A DNA stretch of 64,000 nt from assembly GCA_024703855.1 (NCBI GenBank), contig CP087965.1:4022001-4086000 (forward strand). The letters are read 5' to 3'. This DNA is from Polaromonas sp. P2-4. GTDB lineage: Bacteria > Pseudomonadota > Gammaproteobacteria > Burkholderiales > Burkholderiaceae_C. A program made the translations under genes and the position numbers. The notes under the pieces were generated by a model, which worked only from the letters and a program-made list of their open reading frames with translations, made no database searches and had not been told where the DNA came from. Positions 27,899 through 37,527 of this stretch are shown piece by piece (the stretch's first letter is position 1; each line of letters begins with the position of its first letter).

Positions 27899-28355
27899 AT
27901 GCAAACCGTCCAAATTGATCCGAAGTATGAGGATGTCGTCGCTTGGCTACGTCCAAAAGTGGTGCCATGGCGGAAATTCACTATAGCCATTGATGGTGTT
28001 GATAACGCGGGGAAGTCTAGCCTTGCGAGGTTCTTGGCGTGGCAGCTTGGAATGCCTGCCATAGAAACTGATCTCGTAGTTAATTCTGACTGCACCTGTA
28101 CCCAATCCGGACGGCGCGATGTTGCTACAGTTGATTGACTCTCGCCATGCGTGTAATCGCCCCGTCATCGTTGAGGGTGTCTTCATCCTGCGTAGTCTGG
28201 ACGCAATAGCAATCACGCCGGACGTCTTAATTCGTGTATGCGCAACTGGGCGAGACGGAAGCCACACTTGGGAGCAAGAGTTCAGCGACTACGAATCAAA
28301 GTTTCCGCGTTCGAACCAACCAGACTATGAAGTCCTATGGCAACCAAGTGACTGA
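27899..28355 (+). pseudogene. P-loop nucleoside/small-molecule kinase, broken by one frameshift
   Basis: The N-terminal piece has FTIAIDGVDNAGKSSLARFL, a Walker A site of the uridine-kinase-like or shikimate-kinase-like P-loop class, and GMPAIETD. After a shift near 28078 the second piece reads PNPDGAMLLQLIDSRHACNR and PVIVEGVFILRSLDAIAITP, then runs to a stop at 28355. Together they give about 152 residues. The substrate is unknown. It may be a real gene with a sequencing error, or decayed. Confidence 0.6.
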
Positions 28356-28500
28356 CGTCGACCACCCTGGCATTGAGATATTTGATGGGGTCACCAAGTC
28401 AAAATCCTTGTCGATGCGGTGCTGAAATATATCCAGCCTATGCCAAATACGTTTGCATATGCGGTGATAGGATGAAGTCATCCTTGGGAGTGACCTTAAC

Positions 28501-28719
28501 ATGTACATAAGTGCAAAATACGTGATCCTTTATACAGGAGCTGGCATTGCTACTGGCTACCTAACTGAAGGCGACAAATCGGCTGCTTTAATGGGGCTCG
28601 GAATTGCCGCCATATTCGGATATTCGTTCGGATTTGATTATGCAATTGTTAGTGCGATCGAGTTTGGTGTAGGTCTGGCTCTTGCTGCTGTTTTTCGCGG
28701 CAATAAAAACAGCAAATAG
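28501..28719 (+). CDS. Small two-segment membrane protein
   Basis: 72 residues. GGAG lies about 12 bases before the ATG. Two glycine-rich hydrophobic stretches are present (VILYTGAGIATGYL and IVSAIEFGVGLALAAVF), with a short basic tail. No family is recognised. Confidence 0.5.
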   Translation: MYISAKYVILYTGAGIATGYLTEGDKSAALMGLGIAAIFGYSFGFDYAIVSAIEFGVGLALAAVFRGNKNSK

Positions 28720-28778
28720 TTGGTTTCTCTGTTGTTCTTTAGAGGCCTATCGAAATATTCAATGAGTACGCAAAAAAC

Positions 28779-28949
28779 ATGAACCGATCGAAACTTGGCG
28801 TTGGATTGGTTGCCTTTCCAGTTATAGCTGTTGCAAATATTAATACTGATTTGCAAAGAGATGAGCCTGGTGGAGGCGAGATGTCCGATTGGCTCATGTT
28901 TTTAGTTGTACTTTTTGTCGTGCTGATGGTCGCAGGCAAGCTGAAATAG
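28779..28949 (+). CDS. Small membrane protein, 56 residues
   Basis: An open frame from ATG at 28779 to TAG at 28949 starts MNRSKLGVGLVAFPVIAVAN and ends with one strong membrane helix (WLMFLVVLFVVLMVAG) and GKLK. It sits 59 bases after the previous membrane protein in the same direction. It is short, with no visible ribosome-binding site, so it is only probable. Confidence 0.4.
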   Translation: MNRSKLGVGLVAFPVIAVANINTDLQRDEPGGGEMSDWLMFLVVLFVVLMVAGKLK

Positions 28950-29013
28950 CGTTCATCTTCAGACTTGGAAATTTAAATTTAGTGACAAGCAAGTAGTGAT
29001 TAATAAAATCTTA

Positions 29014-29435
29014 TTACTGTGACATGTACTGGGGAATAACCTTGTCACAAATCCCATCAAACTGCTCTTTTCTGAAAAGCATGACAACCAAAGGTTTGTC
29101 TCTGTGCGTGAAGATCATCACCGAGCCAGACTGGTACATCCGATAAAAACCCCGATCTGTCGTACCTGAGCGGCTGTAGTGGATAGATTTACCGCCCGTC
29201 GACCCATTCTTCGGAACGGCTGAGAGATTGCCATTGCTCGTGGGGAAAAATAGTACATCTTTGCCGTCGGGTGTCAACGGATCAAAAGTGCAGGTGATCA
29301 TGTCTTTCATGCGCACACCATCGCCGTTGGGATCACGAAACACATCTGCCTCGTCATTGGGCGCTGCTGCGGCGGCAAGACTGGAAACACCAAGGGTTGT
29401 AACAAGGAAAAGCTTCAAGATTGAAGTCATACGCA
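29014..29435 (-). CDS. Secreted hypothetical protein
   Basis: About 140 residues from the ATG at 29435 (MRMTSILKLFLVTTLGVSSL), which gives a signal peptide ending near AAAAAPND. The mature part has two cysteines (ITCTFDPL and DGICDKV), pointing to a disulfide-bonded periplasmic protein. It is unrelated by eye to the neighbouring small secreted proteins. No family is recognised. Confidence 0.6.
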
Positions 29436-29948
29436 TCGAGCCAAAAGAATCAAGCCGAACAGCCAGACACAGTATAGTTTCAAAATTTCTTGGGTTCAGC
29501 TTTGCATTTGAAAGGAAATTGGGTTGCCACATACCTACCAGTCGCAAACGGCGGGTTCCGCTGCACTGCGGCCAGTCACTGCACATTCGCGCCCACCTGC
29601 CCTACGGATGGAATTCGGTAAGACCCACCCTGAACACGGTTGACCAAGTTCAAACTGCGCTTCGGTCACCAAGGGGTCTATGCGAGTCTTTGGGCACATT
29701 GTGCCGTAGTGAACAAACTGACTGCAAGCGACTAGGCCGCTATGCCGATGAAAATCGGCCATGTTGGTCATGGTCAAAAATGCAAGCTCAAGAGGTTGTT
29801 CCAAACAAGCCTCTGAAACGGTACATCGGTATAAGATCCACCCAGTTCTCTGACCACGTGCCTTTCCACTTGGGCACGTCCTTTTCATAGGATGCGACCC
29901 GGCACGGGCCGGGTTTTCTTGGAAATGTTTGCAATGGAATCAAATATC
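29436..29948. other. Gap in the accessory region with degenerate repeats
   Basis: No gene is seen in about 510 bases. The central part (about 29540-29720) has phrases such as CGGGTTCCGCTGCACTGCGG that resemble the remains seen around 30.6-31.1 kb. A short CACGTGCC/GGCACGT palindrome lies near 29857. Confidence 0.4.
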
Positions 29949-30395
29949 ATGAACACCTCAATTTACTCAAAAAAGGCCTTGGCTTTTAGCAGCCTATTTT
30001 TCCTGATTTGTTCTGTATCAAATGCGTCTGACTTTGATGTTAGATATTCAAAACTGAGTACAAAGCAAAAAACCCTAATTCATGAATGTTCAGCGATATA
30101 TCAAGCAGCAATGATCTCCAACTTTTGGTTCTCGGAGTATCCTGAGCCGACGCAGAGTTCAAGTTCAAGTGTCAACGCTTGGGCAAGACTTGAAGTTGCC
30201 AATTGGAATTCAAAATATGGCATGGCAACTGGTACCGTTCTGTCAATTTACATTGATGCTAAAAACCGATTCGGTGAAACGACAACAAAGAGAGTAATGT
30301 GCGGTTGGCGCAAGGGAGACTATGAAATGCTTTTTCCAAGCTATTGGACTGACATAAATGGCAACAAAGTGCTTATGGAGATGACTGAAAGATAA
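29949..30395 (+). CDS. Secreted hypothetical protein
   Basis: About 148 residues from the ATG at 29949 (MNTSIYSKKALAFSSLFFLI), a clear signal peptide ending at VSNASDFD. An upstream Met at 29934 is possible. The mature part has two cysteines (IHECSAIY and RVMCGWRKG) and an aromatic-rich end (YEMLFPSYWTDINGN). GC content is low. No family is recognised. Confidence 0.6.
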   Translation: MNTSIYSKKALAFSSLFFLICSVSNASDFDVRYSKLSTKQKTLIHECSAIYQAAMISNFWFSEYPEPTQSSSSSVNAWARLEVANWNSKYGMATGTVLSIYIDAKNRFGETTTKRVMCGWRKGDYEMLFPSYWTDINGNKVLMEMTER

Positions 30396-31230
30396 CTTTG
30401 TTTTCAGACATGATTGTGGATGTGAAAACCATTGCACAGCTAGGGGTCGTCTCAGAAATCGGGAAAGATCGTACGTTAACAGTCGCCTTCATTCACCGAT
30501 TCGGCTCCAGCCTAAACACGCATGGTCATTTCTACGTTTGAATGTTTGATAGCGTGTCCGAGGTGGTGGCGGATGACGATTGGACTTCCATGAACCTGCC
30601 GTTCGCGGCGGGCAGCTTACGCTGCACAAGCGACGGCCAAACAAAAGTTGATTGCCGCCGTTGAACGACCGCTCCCCGATCTAACGCACCCGATGAATGA
30701 CCGCAATGGAACAGCGGTGGCAATGACCGGTATGGAGTAACCGATTCAAATCCAGGGTATGCGGCGACGGGCCGTTTTCGCTGCAGTCCCGTCATTCGAA
30801 TCCCAATCATCAGCGCCCGCAAAGGGCCCACTGCGGGCTGCCACGAACGATTGCTGACCGGAGGGAGATTGGGCAACCAGAAAGCTGCCATTGGCGATGG
30901 GCAGCTCTCGCCTGCGTTACGGCCATCCGCATGAGGGCATCGATAGACCGCTTCGGGCACGTTGCGGGTACCTATGAATGGCCGGTCTCGTCAATCCCGT
31001 TAACCACATGTAACCTTCCCTTTAACGGTCATTGGGCAACGGCTGTTCAGGGCCGACTCCCGAAGTTGAGCGCGCTTGCCGCGGCGATTCAGTGGGTGCT
31101 TGAGTCAGCCGTGCGATTCGCGCTCGCTGCACCATTGGCGCCTTGAACGGCGCCCCTGCGCTTGCACAGCAAACCGTAGACCAGCCTTATGCTGCACACT
31201 TGGGTGAACTACACCGTTGAAAGCATAGCC
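30396..31230. other. Long gene-free stretch at the island edge
   Basis: About 835 bases without a supportable gene. It begins with AT-rich DNA including a GGGGTCGTCTCAGAAA string at 30443-30458. From about 30650 it is a patchwork of short degenerate phrases around GACCGCT and its inverse. It ends just before psuG, where GC-rich core DNA resumes. Confidence 0.5.
30443..30467 (+). mobile_element. Possible terminal repeat of an IS5-group element, remnant
   Basis: GGGGTCGTCTCAGAAA followed by GGGAAAG resembles the terminal inverted repeat of some IS5-family elements as I remember it. No second end and no transposase are visible nearby, so only a solo end remains. Confidence 0.3.
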
Positions 31231-32178
31231 ATGGTTGCCGACCTTGCCCACTCCTGGTTGATCCGCAGCGCGCCTGTGGCGGCTGCACAGGCCGCCGGCC
31301 GCCCGCTCGTGGCGCTGGAATCGACCATCATCGCCCACGGCATGCCCTACCCAGAGAACGTGCGCACTGCGCGCGAAGTGGAGGCCTTGATCCGCGACAT
31401 GGGAGCCGAGCCCGCGACCATCGCGCTGATCGGCGGGCGAATACGCATTGGCCTTTCAGATGACGAGCTGGAGCTGCTAGGCCGCTCCGACCAGGCACAC
31501 AAGGTCAGCCGCCGCGACCTGCCGGCCGTGCTGGCCGGCGGCGGACTCGGCGCCACCACGGTGGCCGGCACGATGATATGTGCCGCGCTGGCCGGCATTG
31601 AGGTCTTCGTCACCGGCGGCATTGGCGGCGTGCACCGCGGCGCGCAGGAGACCTTTGACATCTCGGCTGACCTGCAGGAACTGGCGAAGACCTCGGTGGC
31701 GGTGGTCTGTGCCGGTGCAAAGTCGATCCTGGACATCGGGCTCACACTGGAATACCTGGAAACGCACGGCGTGCCGGTGCTCAGTTGCGAGCAGGACAAC
31801 TTCGCCGCGTTCTACACACGCGACAGTGGCTTTCGCGCGGACTTCAGGCTGGACGACGCGGCGGCGCAGGCACGCTTCATCCGCACCAAGTGGGACCTGG
31901 GCCTCGCGGGCGGCGTGGTGCTGAGCACGCCGGTGCCGCAAGCGGCAGCGATGACGTTCGAGGAGATCGACGCGCTGACTCAGCAGGCGCTCGCCGAGGT
32001 CAAGGCGCAAGGGATTACCGGCAAGGCCGTGACACCCTTCCTGCTGGCTCGCATCAAGGCGCTGACGAGTGGACGCAGCCTGGCGACGAACATCGCGCTC
32101 GTGAAACACAACGCCGAGGTGGGGGCAAGGCTGGCGCTGGCGTTGGCACAGGCGGGGCGTGGGGCGGGCGCAGCGTAG
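31231..32178 (+). CDS. psuG: Pseudouridine-5'-phosphate glycosidase
   Basis: Intact, 315 residues from ATG 31231. PsuG reversibly joins or splits uracil and ribose-5-phosphate to make or break pseudouridine 5'-phosphate. Signatures seen: LVALESTIIAHGMPYPENV, HKVSRRDLPAVLAGG, ATTVAGTMICAALAGIEVFV, TGGIGGVHRGA with catalytic and metal residues, and VVCAGAKSILDIGLTLEYLE. The partner kinase psuK is not next to it, which leaves the pathway incomplete locally. Confidence 0.92.
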   Translation: MVADLAHSWLIRSAPVAAAQAAGRPLVALESTIIAHGMPYPENVRTAREVEALIRDMGAEPATIALIGGRIRIGLSDDELELLGRSDQAHKVSRRDLPAVLAGGGLGATTVAGTMICAALAGIEVFVTGGIGGVHRGAQETFDISADLQELAKTSVAVVCAGAKSILDIGLTLEYLETHGVPVLSCEQDNFAAFYTRDSGFRADFRLDDAAAQARFIRTKWDLGLAGGVVLSTPVPQAAAMTFEEIDALTQQALAEVKAQGITGKAVTPFLLARIKALTSGRSLATNIALVKHNAEVGARLALALAQAGRGAGAA

Positions 32179-32283
32179 CCGCCCGAACGTCCGCGTTCCA
32201 CCAAACTTCGCATCAGCTTCCAACGACCGCTCCTGGCCGGGACGCGCCTGCCGAGGCAGCGCGTCCGGGAAACCGGGGGAGCC

Positions 32284-32637
32284 CTAGTCTCTGCTGGGGG
32301 TTGAATCCCCAATTGGATACTTCTTGCCGTTCTTCGCCAGCTTCTGGGTCACCGCCTCATTCAGGTCGACTCCCAGAACAGAAGACAGCCGCACGAGGTA
32401 AAGCATGACGTCGGCCAGTTCCTCGCGAACCGCCTGGGCAGTCTTCGAGTCCCTCGCGACGGATTTTGACTGCTCCTCGGTCAGCCACTGAAATATTTCC
32501 GCGAGTTCGCCCACCTCGCCGGTCAGTGCCATGGCCAAGTTCTTTGGGGAGTGGTACTTCTGCCAGTCGCGCTCATCGGCGAACTGCTGCAACGCCGTCT
32601 CCAGGGAAGAAACGTCAATGAGGGGGTGACTATTCAT
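32284..32637 (-). CDS. MazG-like nucleotide pyrophosphohydrolase
   Basis: 117 residues. LAMALTGEVGELAEIFQWL supplies the metal-binding ExxE pair, and VREELADVMLYLVRLSSVLG supplies the ExxD pair. These hydrolyse nucleoside triphosphates to monophosphates. The length and the start with FADERDWQKYHSPKN fit the small DCTPP1-like single-domain type that cleans up modified dNTPs. It is convergent with psuG. Confidence 0.85.
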   Translation of the reverse strand: MNSHPLIDVSSLETALQQFADERDWQKYHSPKNLAMALTGEVGELAEIFQWLTEEQSKSVARDSKTAQAVREELADVMLYLVRLSSVLGVDLNEAVTQKLAKNGKKYPIGDSTPSRD

Positions 32638-32695
32638 GTCGCTTACTCCATTCGATGCCGAAAGATTTGACGCGTGAGGCCGTTAGCCCATCGCC

Positions 32696-32776
32696 CCCAC
32701 GCTCGTCATTTCATGTACTTCGCTGCCCCCGGAGGGGGCTATTTCCCCTTGGGGCGGCCCGGCGGGAAAATACCCC
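32696..32776 (+). repeat. GC-rich dispersed repeat, second copy
   Basis: Matches the left half of the element at 1361-1530: a TACTTCGCTGCCCCC-like start, then the GAGGGGGC block and TTGGGGCGGCCCGGCGG. It is non-coding. Confidence 0.65.
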
Positions 32777-32931
32777 AGCTAACCATGAACTTCGCAACAA
32801 CCACTCCAGGACGCTTCCGAGTGACAGTACACAGAAGTCGTTGAGCTTCGTAAAGTTCGTCCAACTCCACGCCGCCCGTCTGGCGGGTGATTGCTTACTA
32901 TTGGGTTTTCCACAATTCGTGACAGCCTCCG

Positions 32932-33012
32932 TGTCATTGCAGGCGCAGCGCGGCAATCCATGGCAGCGCTTGATCGACGATGGATCGCCACGGCCTGCGG
33001 CCTCGCGATGAC
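32932..33012. repeat. Palindromic element, MITE-like
   Basis: The sequence starts GTCATTGC and ends GCGATGAC, with CGGCAATCCATGG inside facing CGATGGATCGCCACG, so the two halves are imperfect reverse complements. Similar GTCATTGCG palindromes are dispersed in many proteobacteria. It has no coding role. Confidence 0.55.
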
Positions 33013-33214
33013 GAGGATAGGCGCAGATCTCGTGACAACTGCAATGGCGTCATGAATTAAGGAAAGATCAATAATGACCTTCTTGTGAGCACACTTTCAC
33101 TTGATGGTAAGCGGGAACAAGGGCATTCATCTGTTGCGTGTGTCCCGCTCATTGCATCGTCATTAATAATCAGGCTGATGAGTTTGTCCGCAATGCACCC
33201 CTGCACGTCCGTCC

Positions 33215-35428
33215 GTGCCCCCAGCGATTCCCCTGCCTGAAACCCCCGCCGTCGTGCCGGCGTATGCGTCGGAGCGGGGCATTGATCCCGATCTGCTGGA
33301 GACGGCCCGCATCCGCCTGGAACTTCTGTATGGCGAGGTTGCCGCTTCCTGGCCCGGCTTCATTGCGCGTCCCGGTCAGTACGAGATGATGCAGGCTTGC
33401 CTGCTGACCTTTCTCTCGGCCAAGGCGCCCGACGACGAGGACCGCCCCGGCAACAACCTGGCGCAACTTGAAGCAGGCACTGGTACCGGCAAGACGGTGG
33501 CCTACTGCCTCGCCACGATCGTCGCGTCCGAGGCGCTCAAAAAGACCGTCATCGTCTCTACCGCCACCGTGGCCTTGCAGGAGCAGCTGTTCCAGAAAGA
33601 CCTGCCGCGTCTGGCCGAGATCATTCCCGAGTTGCAGTACGAAATCCTCAAGGGCCGTGCCCGTTACGTCTGCGAAAGCCGTCTGGAAGGGGTGATCAAC
33701 GATGAGGTGCAAGACAGCCTGCTGACGGGTGAATTCCAGGACGCCTTTGCCGACGCCCGCTGGCAAGCCAAGGGCATTCCGCGTGACCGTGCCGAAGCGA
33801 TGCTCTGGTTCAAGAACACCGCCAAAAAGCTCCATTCCGGTAGCTGGGACGGCGACATCGACAGCCTGGCGCAGCCGCCTGAGCCCGAAGACTGGCGCCA
33901 GGTGCAGGCCAATGCCCATGCCTGCAACGGCGGGCAATGTGAATATTTCAGGAGCTGCGCTTTCTTCAAGGCCCGCCGCCAAGCCGCCAGCGCCACCCTG
34001 CAGGTGGCCAACCATGCCCTGATCCTGGCTACGCTGCAAACCGACAGCACCCTGATCGACCCGGGCAATACCCTGTTCGTGTTTGACGAGGCCCACCACC
34101 TGCCCAACATCGCGGCCGACCAGTTCTCTTACCGCGCGCCTGGGCACCAGCGTCAAGCTGCTCACCAGCCTGCGCACCGTGGCGCTTCGCCATGGGCGCG
34201 TGCTGCCTGCATCCACCCGGCCGGACCCGGTAGCCTTTGCCCAACTCATCACCGGATGCACTGAAAAATTGGCCCTGTTGGAGAGCTACTGGACCGAAGC
34301 CCAACTCGTTAGCGCCGACAAAGCCGTCCACCGCTTCACCCAGGGCCGGATCCCCGAAGCCTTGATTCCCGAGTGCGAACAGCTCGCCAGCCTGATCCGC
34401 GCCATCACCTCGGTGGTCTCCAGCATCGCAGCTGCGCTGATGGAGCCCGACGAATCCCAATCCCCGGCCGAGCGCGAGGCGCAAAGCCGTGCTGGCGTCG
34501 AGCTGGGTGTGTACTTGTCACGACTGGATACCCTGGACAAGCTGTTCAGCGCCTGGGCCAGTCACGACAAGGTGCCATGGGCCAAGTGGCTGGAATGGGC
34601 AGAGGATGTCGTTGGCACTACGCCAGACGCCTGGCTGTGCGCCAGCCCCATGACGGCCGCCCAGGTCTTGTCCCGAAACCTCTGGAAAAACGTCAGCGCC
34701 GCCGTCTGCACCTCGGCCACACTCACCGCCTGCGGCAGCTTTGATTTTTATGACCGCCTGAGCGGCATGAACCGCTTCCCCGAACGCCGCGCCCTGGTCG
34801 TGGCGTCGCCCTTCGACTACGCCACCCAGGGCGAACTGCGCATCGCCCCCGATGAAGCACTCGCCCAAAAGCCCCGGATTTTCCGACGAGCTGTGCGAAA
34901 AACTGCCGGAGCTGCTGCGCGAGCATGCCCACGGGCAGCTGGTGCTGTTCACGTCCAGGCGCCAGATGCAGGCCTGCCACGCGGCCCTGCCAAAGGACTT
35001 GCTGAACCAGGTGCAAGTGCAGGGCGTTCGCTCACGCACCGAACTGCTCAAGGAACACAGCCGGCGCATCATCGCGGGCGAGCGCAGCATCATCTTTGGC
35101 TTGCAATCCTTTGGCGAAGGCATTGATCTGCCGGGCCAGCTTTGCGAGCATGTGGTCATCGACAAACTCCCCTTTACACCACCGAACTCGCCAGTTGAGG
35201 AAGCCCTGGCCGAATGGTTGAGCGCGCAAGGACGTGACCCCTTCACCGAACTGTCCGTGCCACGCGGGCATGAAGCTGGCCCAATGGGCCGGGCGCGGGG
35301 TGCGGACGGTGACAGACCGGGCGGTGATTACCGTGTGCGACACCCGCCTGGTGACCATGCGTTATGGGCAGGCGATTCTGGCGGGCTTGCCGCCGTTTCC
35401 TGTGGTACGGCCGGTGGCCGCAGCCTGA
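33215..35428 (+). CDS. dinG: DinG-type ATP-dependent DNA helicase with iron-sulfur domain (about three frameshifts)
   Basis: About 735 residues when joined, from a GTG start at 33215. Walker A is LAQLEAGTGTGKTVAYCLA. The iron-sulfur cysteines are in ARYVCESRLEG and ACNGGQCEYFRSCAF, and the DEAH box is LFVFDEAHHLPN. The frame breaks near 34140 and continues LGTSVKLLTSLRTV through VSAAVCTSATLTACGSFDF. It breaks near 34873 (SPGFSDELCEKLPELL) and near 35268 (GGGCATG with one extra G), then ends MKLAQWAGRGVRTVTDRAVI. Such helicases unwind 5'-tailed, forked or R-loop DNA. Confidence 0.85.
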
Positions 35429-35586
35429 GAAGAGGTTACGGCACTACCCGGACGGTCGATGCTGCATGGGTGTCAGGCAGCTTCGCAGCGGTTGCGGTCA
35501 TTGCTCATGGCAATGCGGACTACGGCTGTCGGCCAGGTCCAGTCATTGGTGACGGCTCCTCCATCGCCGGTCCGGCAGCCGTCGCC

Positions 35587-37163
35587 TCAGCGCTCGGCAA
35601 TGTAGTGCGACATGCGCGCTTTCGCCGTGCGCCAGGAAGGCGCGCACTTCGGCTTCAACCGTGTGATCGGCCACGGTAGCGCGAGCGCGCTGGTGCAGGT
35701 AGTCGGCCCATGAGGTCACCAGGAAACGCTCCACATAGCGGGACGGTTCGCCCAGGTCCTTGTAGACGCGCCAGAAGGTGGCGCCATCGCGCCGGCGCGG
35801 CGCCTTCATCTGGCCAATGGTGTCGAGAAAGGCGTGGTCCTCCCCGGGGCGGATGCGGTAGGCCACCTCCACCGCCACCGGGCCGGCCTCGGGGCTGGGT
35901 TCGGCCGCCACGAACAACTCTTCCCAAGGCGTGCCCTGTGTCACTTCGTGGTCCGCTCCCACGCGCAACGGAAACGGGCGCGCCAGCAGCAGGCCGGCGG
36001 CCATCAGCAGGCCGGCCGCGACCAGCGCGGCTGTAAGACCGGCTATGTCGGACACCGCGCCCCAGAACGCCGAGCCGATGGCGAAGGCGCCCAGCGCGGC
36101 CACGATATGCAGCGCCACCCGCGCGCGAGCGCACCCACGGCGGCGCGCTGGACTGCGTGGCGGTGTTGAAGGTCGACATGGCCGCCATCCACGCGGCGCC
36201 GCCCACCGCCATGGCGCCATAGACCAGCAGCGGCACGCGGACCCACGCGGTGAGCAGCATGACCGCAGAAAACGCCACGCAGCTGGCGCCAACGACAGCG
36301 TCGAGTCCGAAACGCACGCGCATACGACCGATGACCAGACCGGTGACCACCGCGCCCGTGCCCATGCAACCCATTAACAGGCCGAAGCCTTGCGCGCCGG
36401 CGCCCAGCTGACGCTGTGCAATCACAGGCAGCAGTGCCCACAGGGCCGAGCCGGCCGCACCAAAGGCCATTGCCCGCACCAGCTGCGCCAGGATCATGCG
36501 CGAGTGCCAGGCAAAGCGCAGCCCGCTGAGCGTACCGCTCCATAGGCGCTCGGCCGGCAGGCGCGACGGCGGGTGAGCGCGTGGCGGCCAGCGGCGGATC
36601 GATTCCCACATGACCAGCGTCGTGCATACCGTGACCGCAAACACCCAGCCCGCCCCGAGGCGAGCGAACAGCAAACCGGCGAGCGTGGGGCCGATGGCGC
36701 GCGCCACGTTGTAGGCAATGCTGACGGCGGTGATGGCCTGCGGCCATTCGTCCCGAGGAACCGGGTCCACCACGGACGAGTTCCAGGCCGGCGTCAGCAC
36801 CGCCGTGCAGCAGCCACACACAAACACCAGAAAAAGTACCGATGCCGGCCCACCCCAGCCACCCAGCACCAACAAGGCTAGCAGCGCGCATGCGGCCACC
36901 TGCGCCAGCAGCGCTGGAGATCAGGCGCCGGCGATCGCTGGTGTCGGCCAGCACGCCCGCAGGCAGCGCCAGCAGGAACATCGGCAGGAAAACCGCGGTC
37001 TGCACGAGCGCTGCGAGGAAGGATGAACCGGTTAGCTCGACCATGAGCCAGGCAGCCGCCATGGACTGCATGCCGTTACCAATGAAAAGACGCCGCTGCA
37101 AAACCAAAGCCCGCGAAAGGCGGGCTGGCGCAGGGGACTCCAGATAGAGGGGGTGATCAGCAT
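35587..37163 (-). CDS. MFS exporter of the EntS/DUF894 type with a C-terminal soluble domain (about four frameshifts)
   Basis: About 520 residues when reconstructed from the ATG at 37163 (MLITPSIWSPLRQPAFRGLW). Membrane segments follow, with GNGMQSMAAAWLMVELTGSS, LPAGVLADTSDRRRLIS, TPAWNSSVVDPVPRDEWPQA and YNVARAIGPTLAGLLFARLG. The last ~110 residues are soluble (AYRIRPGEDHAFLDTIGQMK, FWRVYKDLGEPSRYVERFLV) and end HYIAER, the usual tail of this subgroup. Shifts are near 37088, 36895, 36150 and 35625. The subgroup is annotated as siderophore or unknown-substrate exporters; the substrate here is unknown. Confidence 0.75.
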
Positions 37164-37527
37164 AGGACCATTATTTCCTAGAACGAGTAGCCGTGAGCCG
37201 ACTATCGCGCATGGCCGGGTTGCAGCGCCCGCTACTGTTCACTTTAGCTGAGCGAGTTACTGGATTCGGTCAACGGACAGTGAATCTGGCCTTGGTTTGG
37301 ACCAGTTAAAACGGCCGCAAACGACGCTGCGCAGTGATCCGAGGTGAACTCCTGACCAATTTACCTGCTTTGGCGGTCTTCTTTCGAGTTTTCACACAGC
37401 CTCGCTGCATGGCGGACGCTCAGGCAACCCGTAGTGACCTCTGCTTCGGGTCAAGGGTAGCCTGTCGCGAACGACGCCAGTTGGCCACGAGCGCACCTAG
37501 CCAGCATGGGCCCGTGCTATCGACGCC
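37164..37527. other. Intergenic region between MFS exporter and xdhB
   Basis: No gene is seen. The sequence contains short degenerate phrases like those at 30.6-31.1 kb. Both flanking genes are on the minus strand. Confidence 0.4.

Larger units (their letters stand above)
32638..33214. other. Intergenic region with two kinds of repeat
   Basis: No gene is seen in 577 bases. It holds the second copy of the GC-rich repeat (32696-32776) and a palindromic element (about 32932-33012). Confidence 0.5.

Noticed and set aside
24848..31230. CRISPR array or tRNA-linked integration site
   Set aside because: No regularly spaced repeats and no tRNA-like cloverleaf or CCA-type ends were seen in this stretch or elsewhere in the window.
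33915..33945. CTGCAACGGC in dinG as another frameshift-type T insertion
   Set aside because: The frame is correct there and encodes the iron-sulfur cysteine of ACNGGQC.
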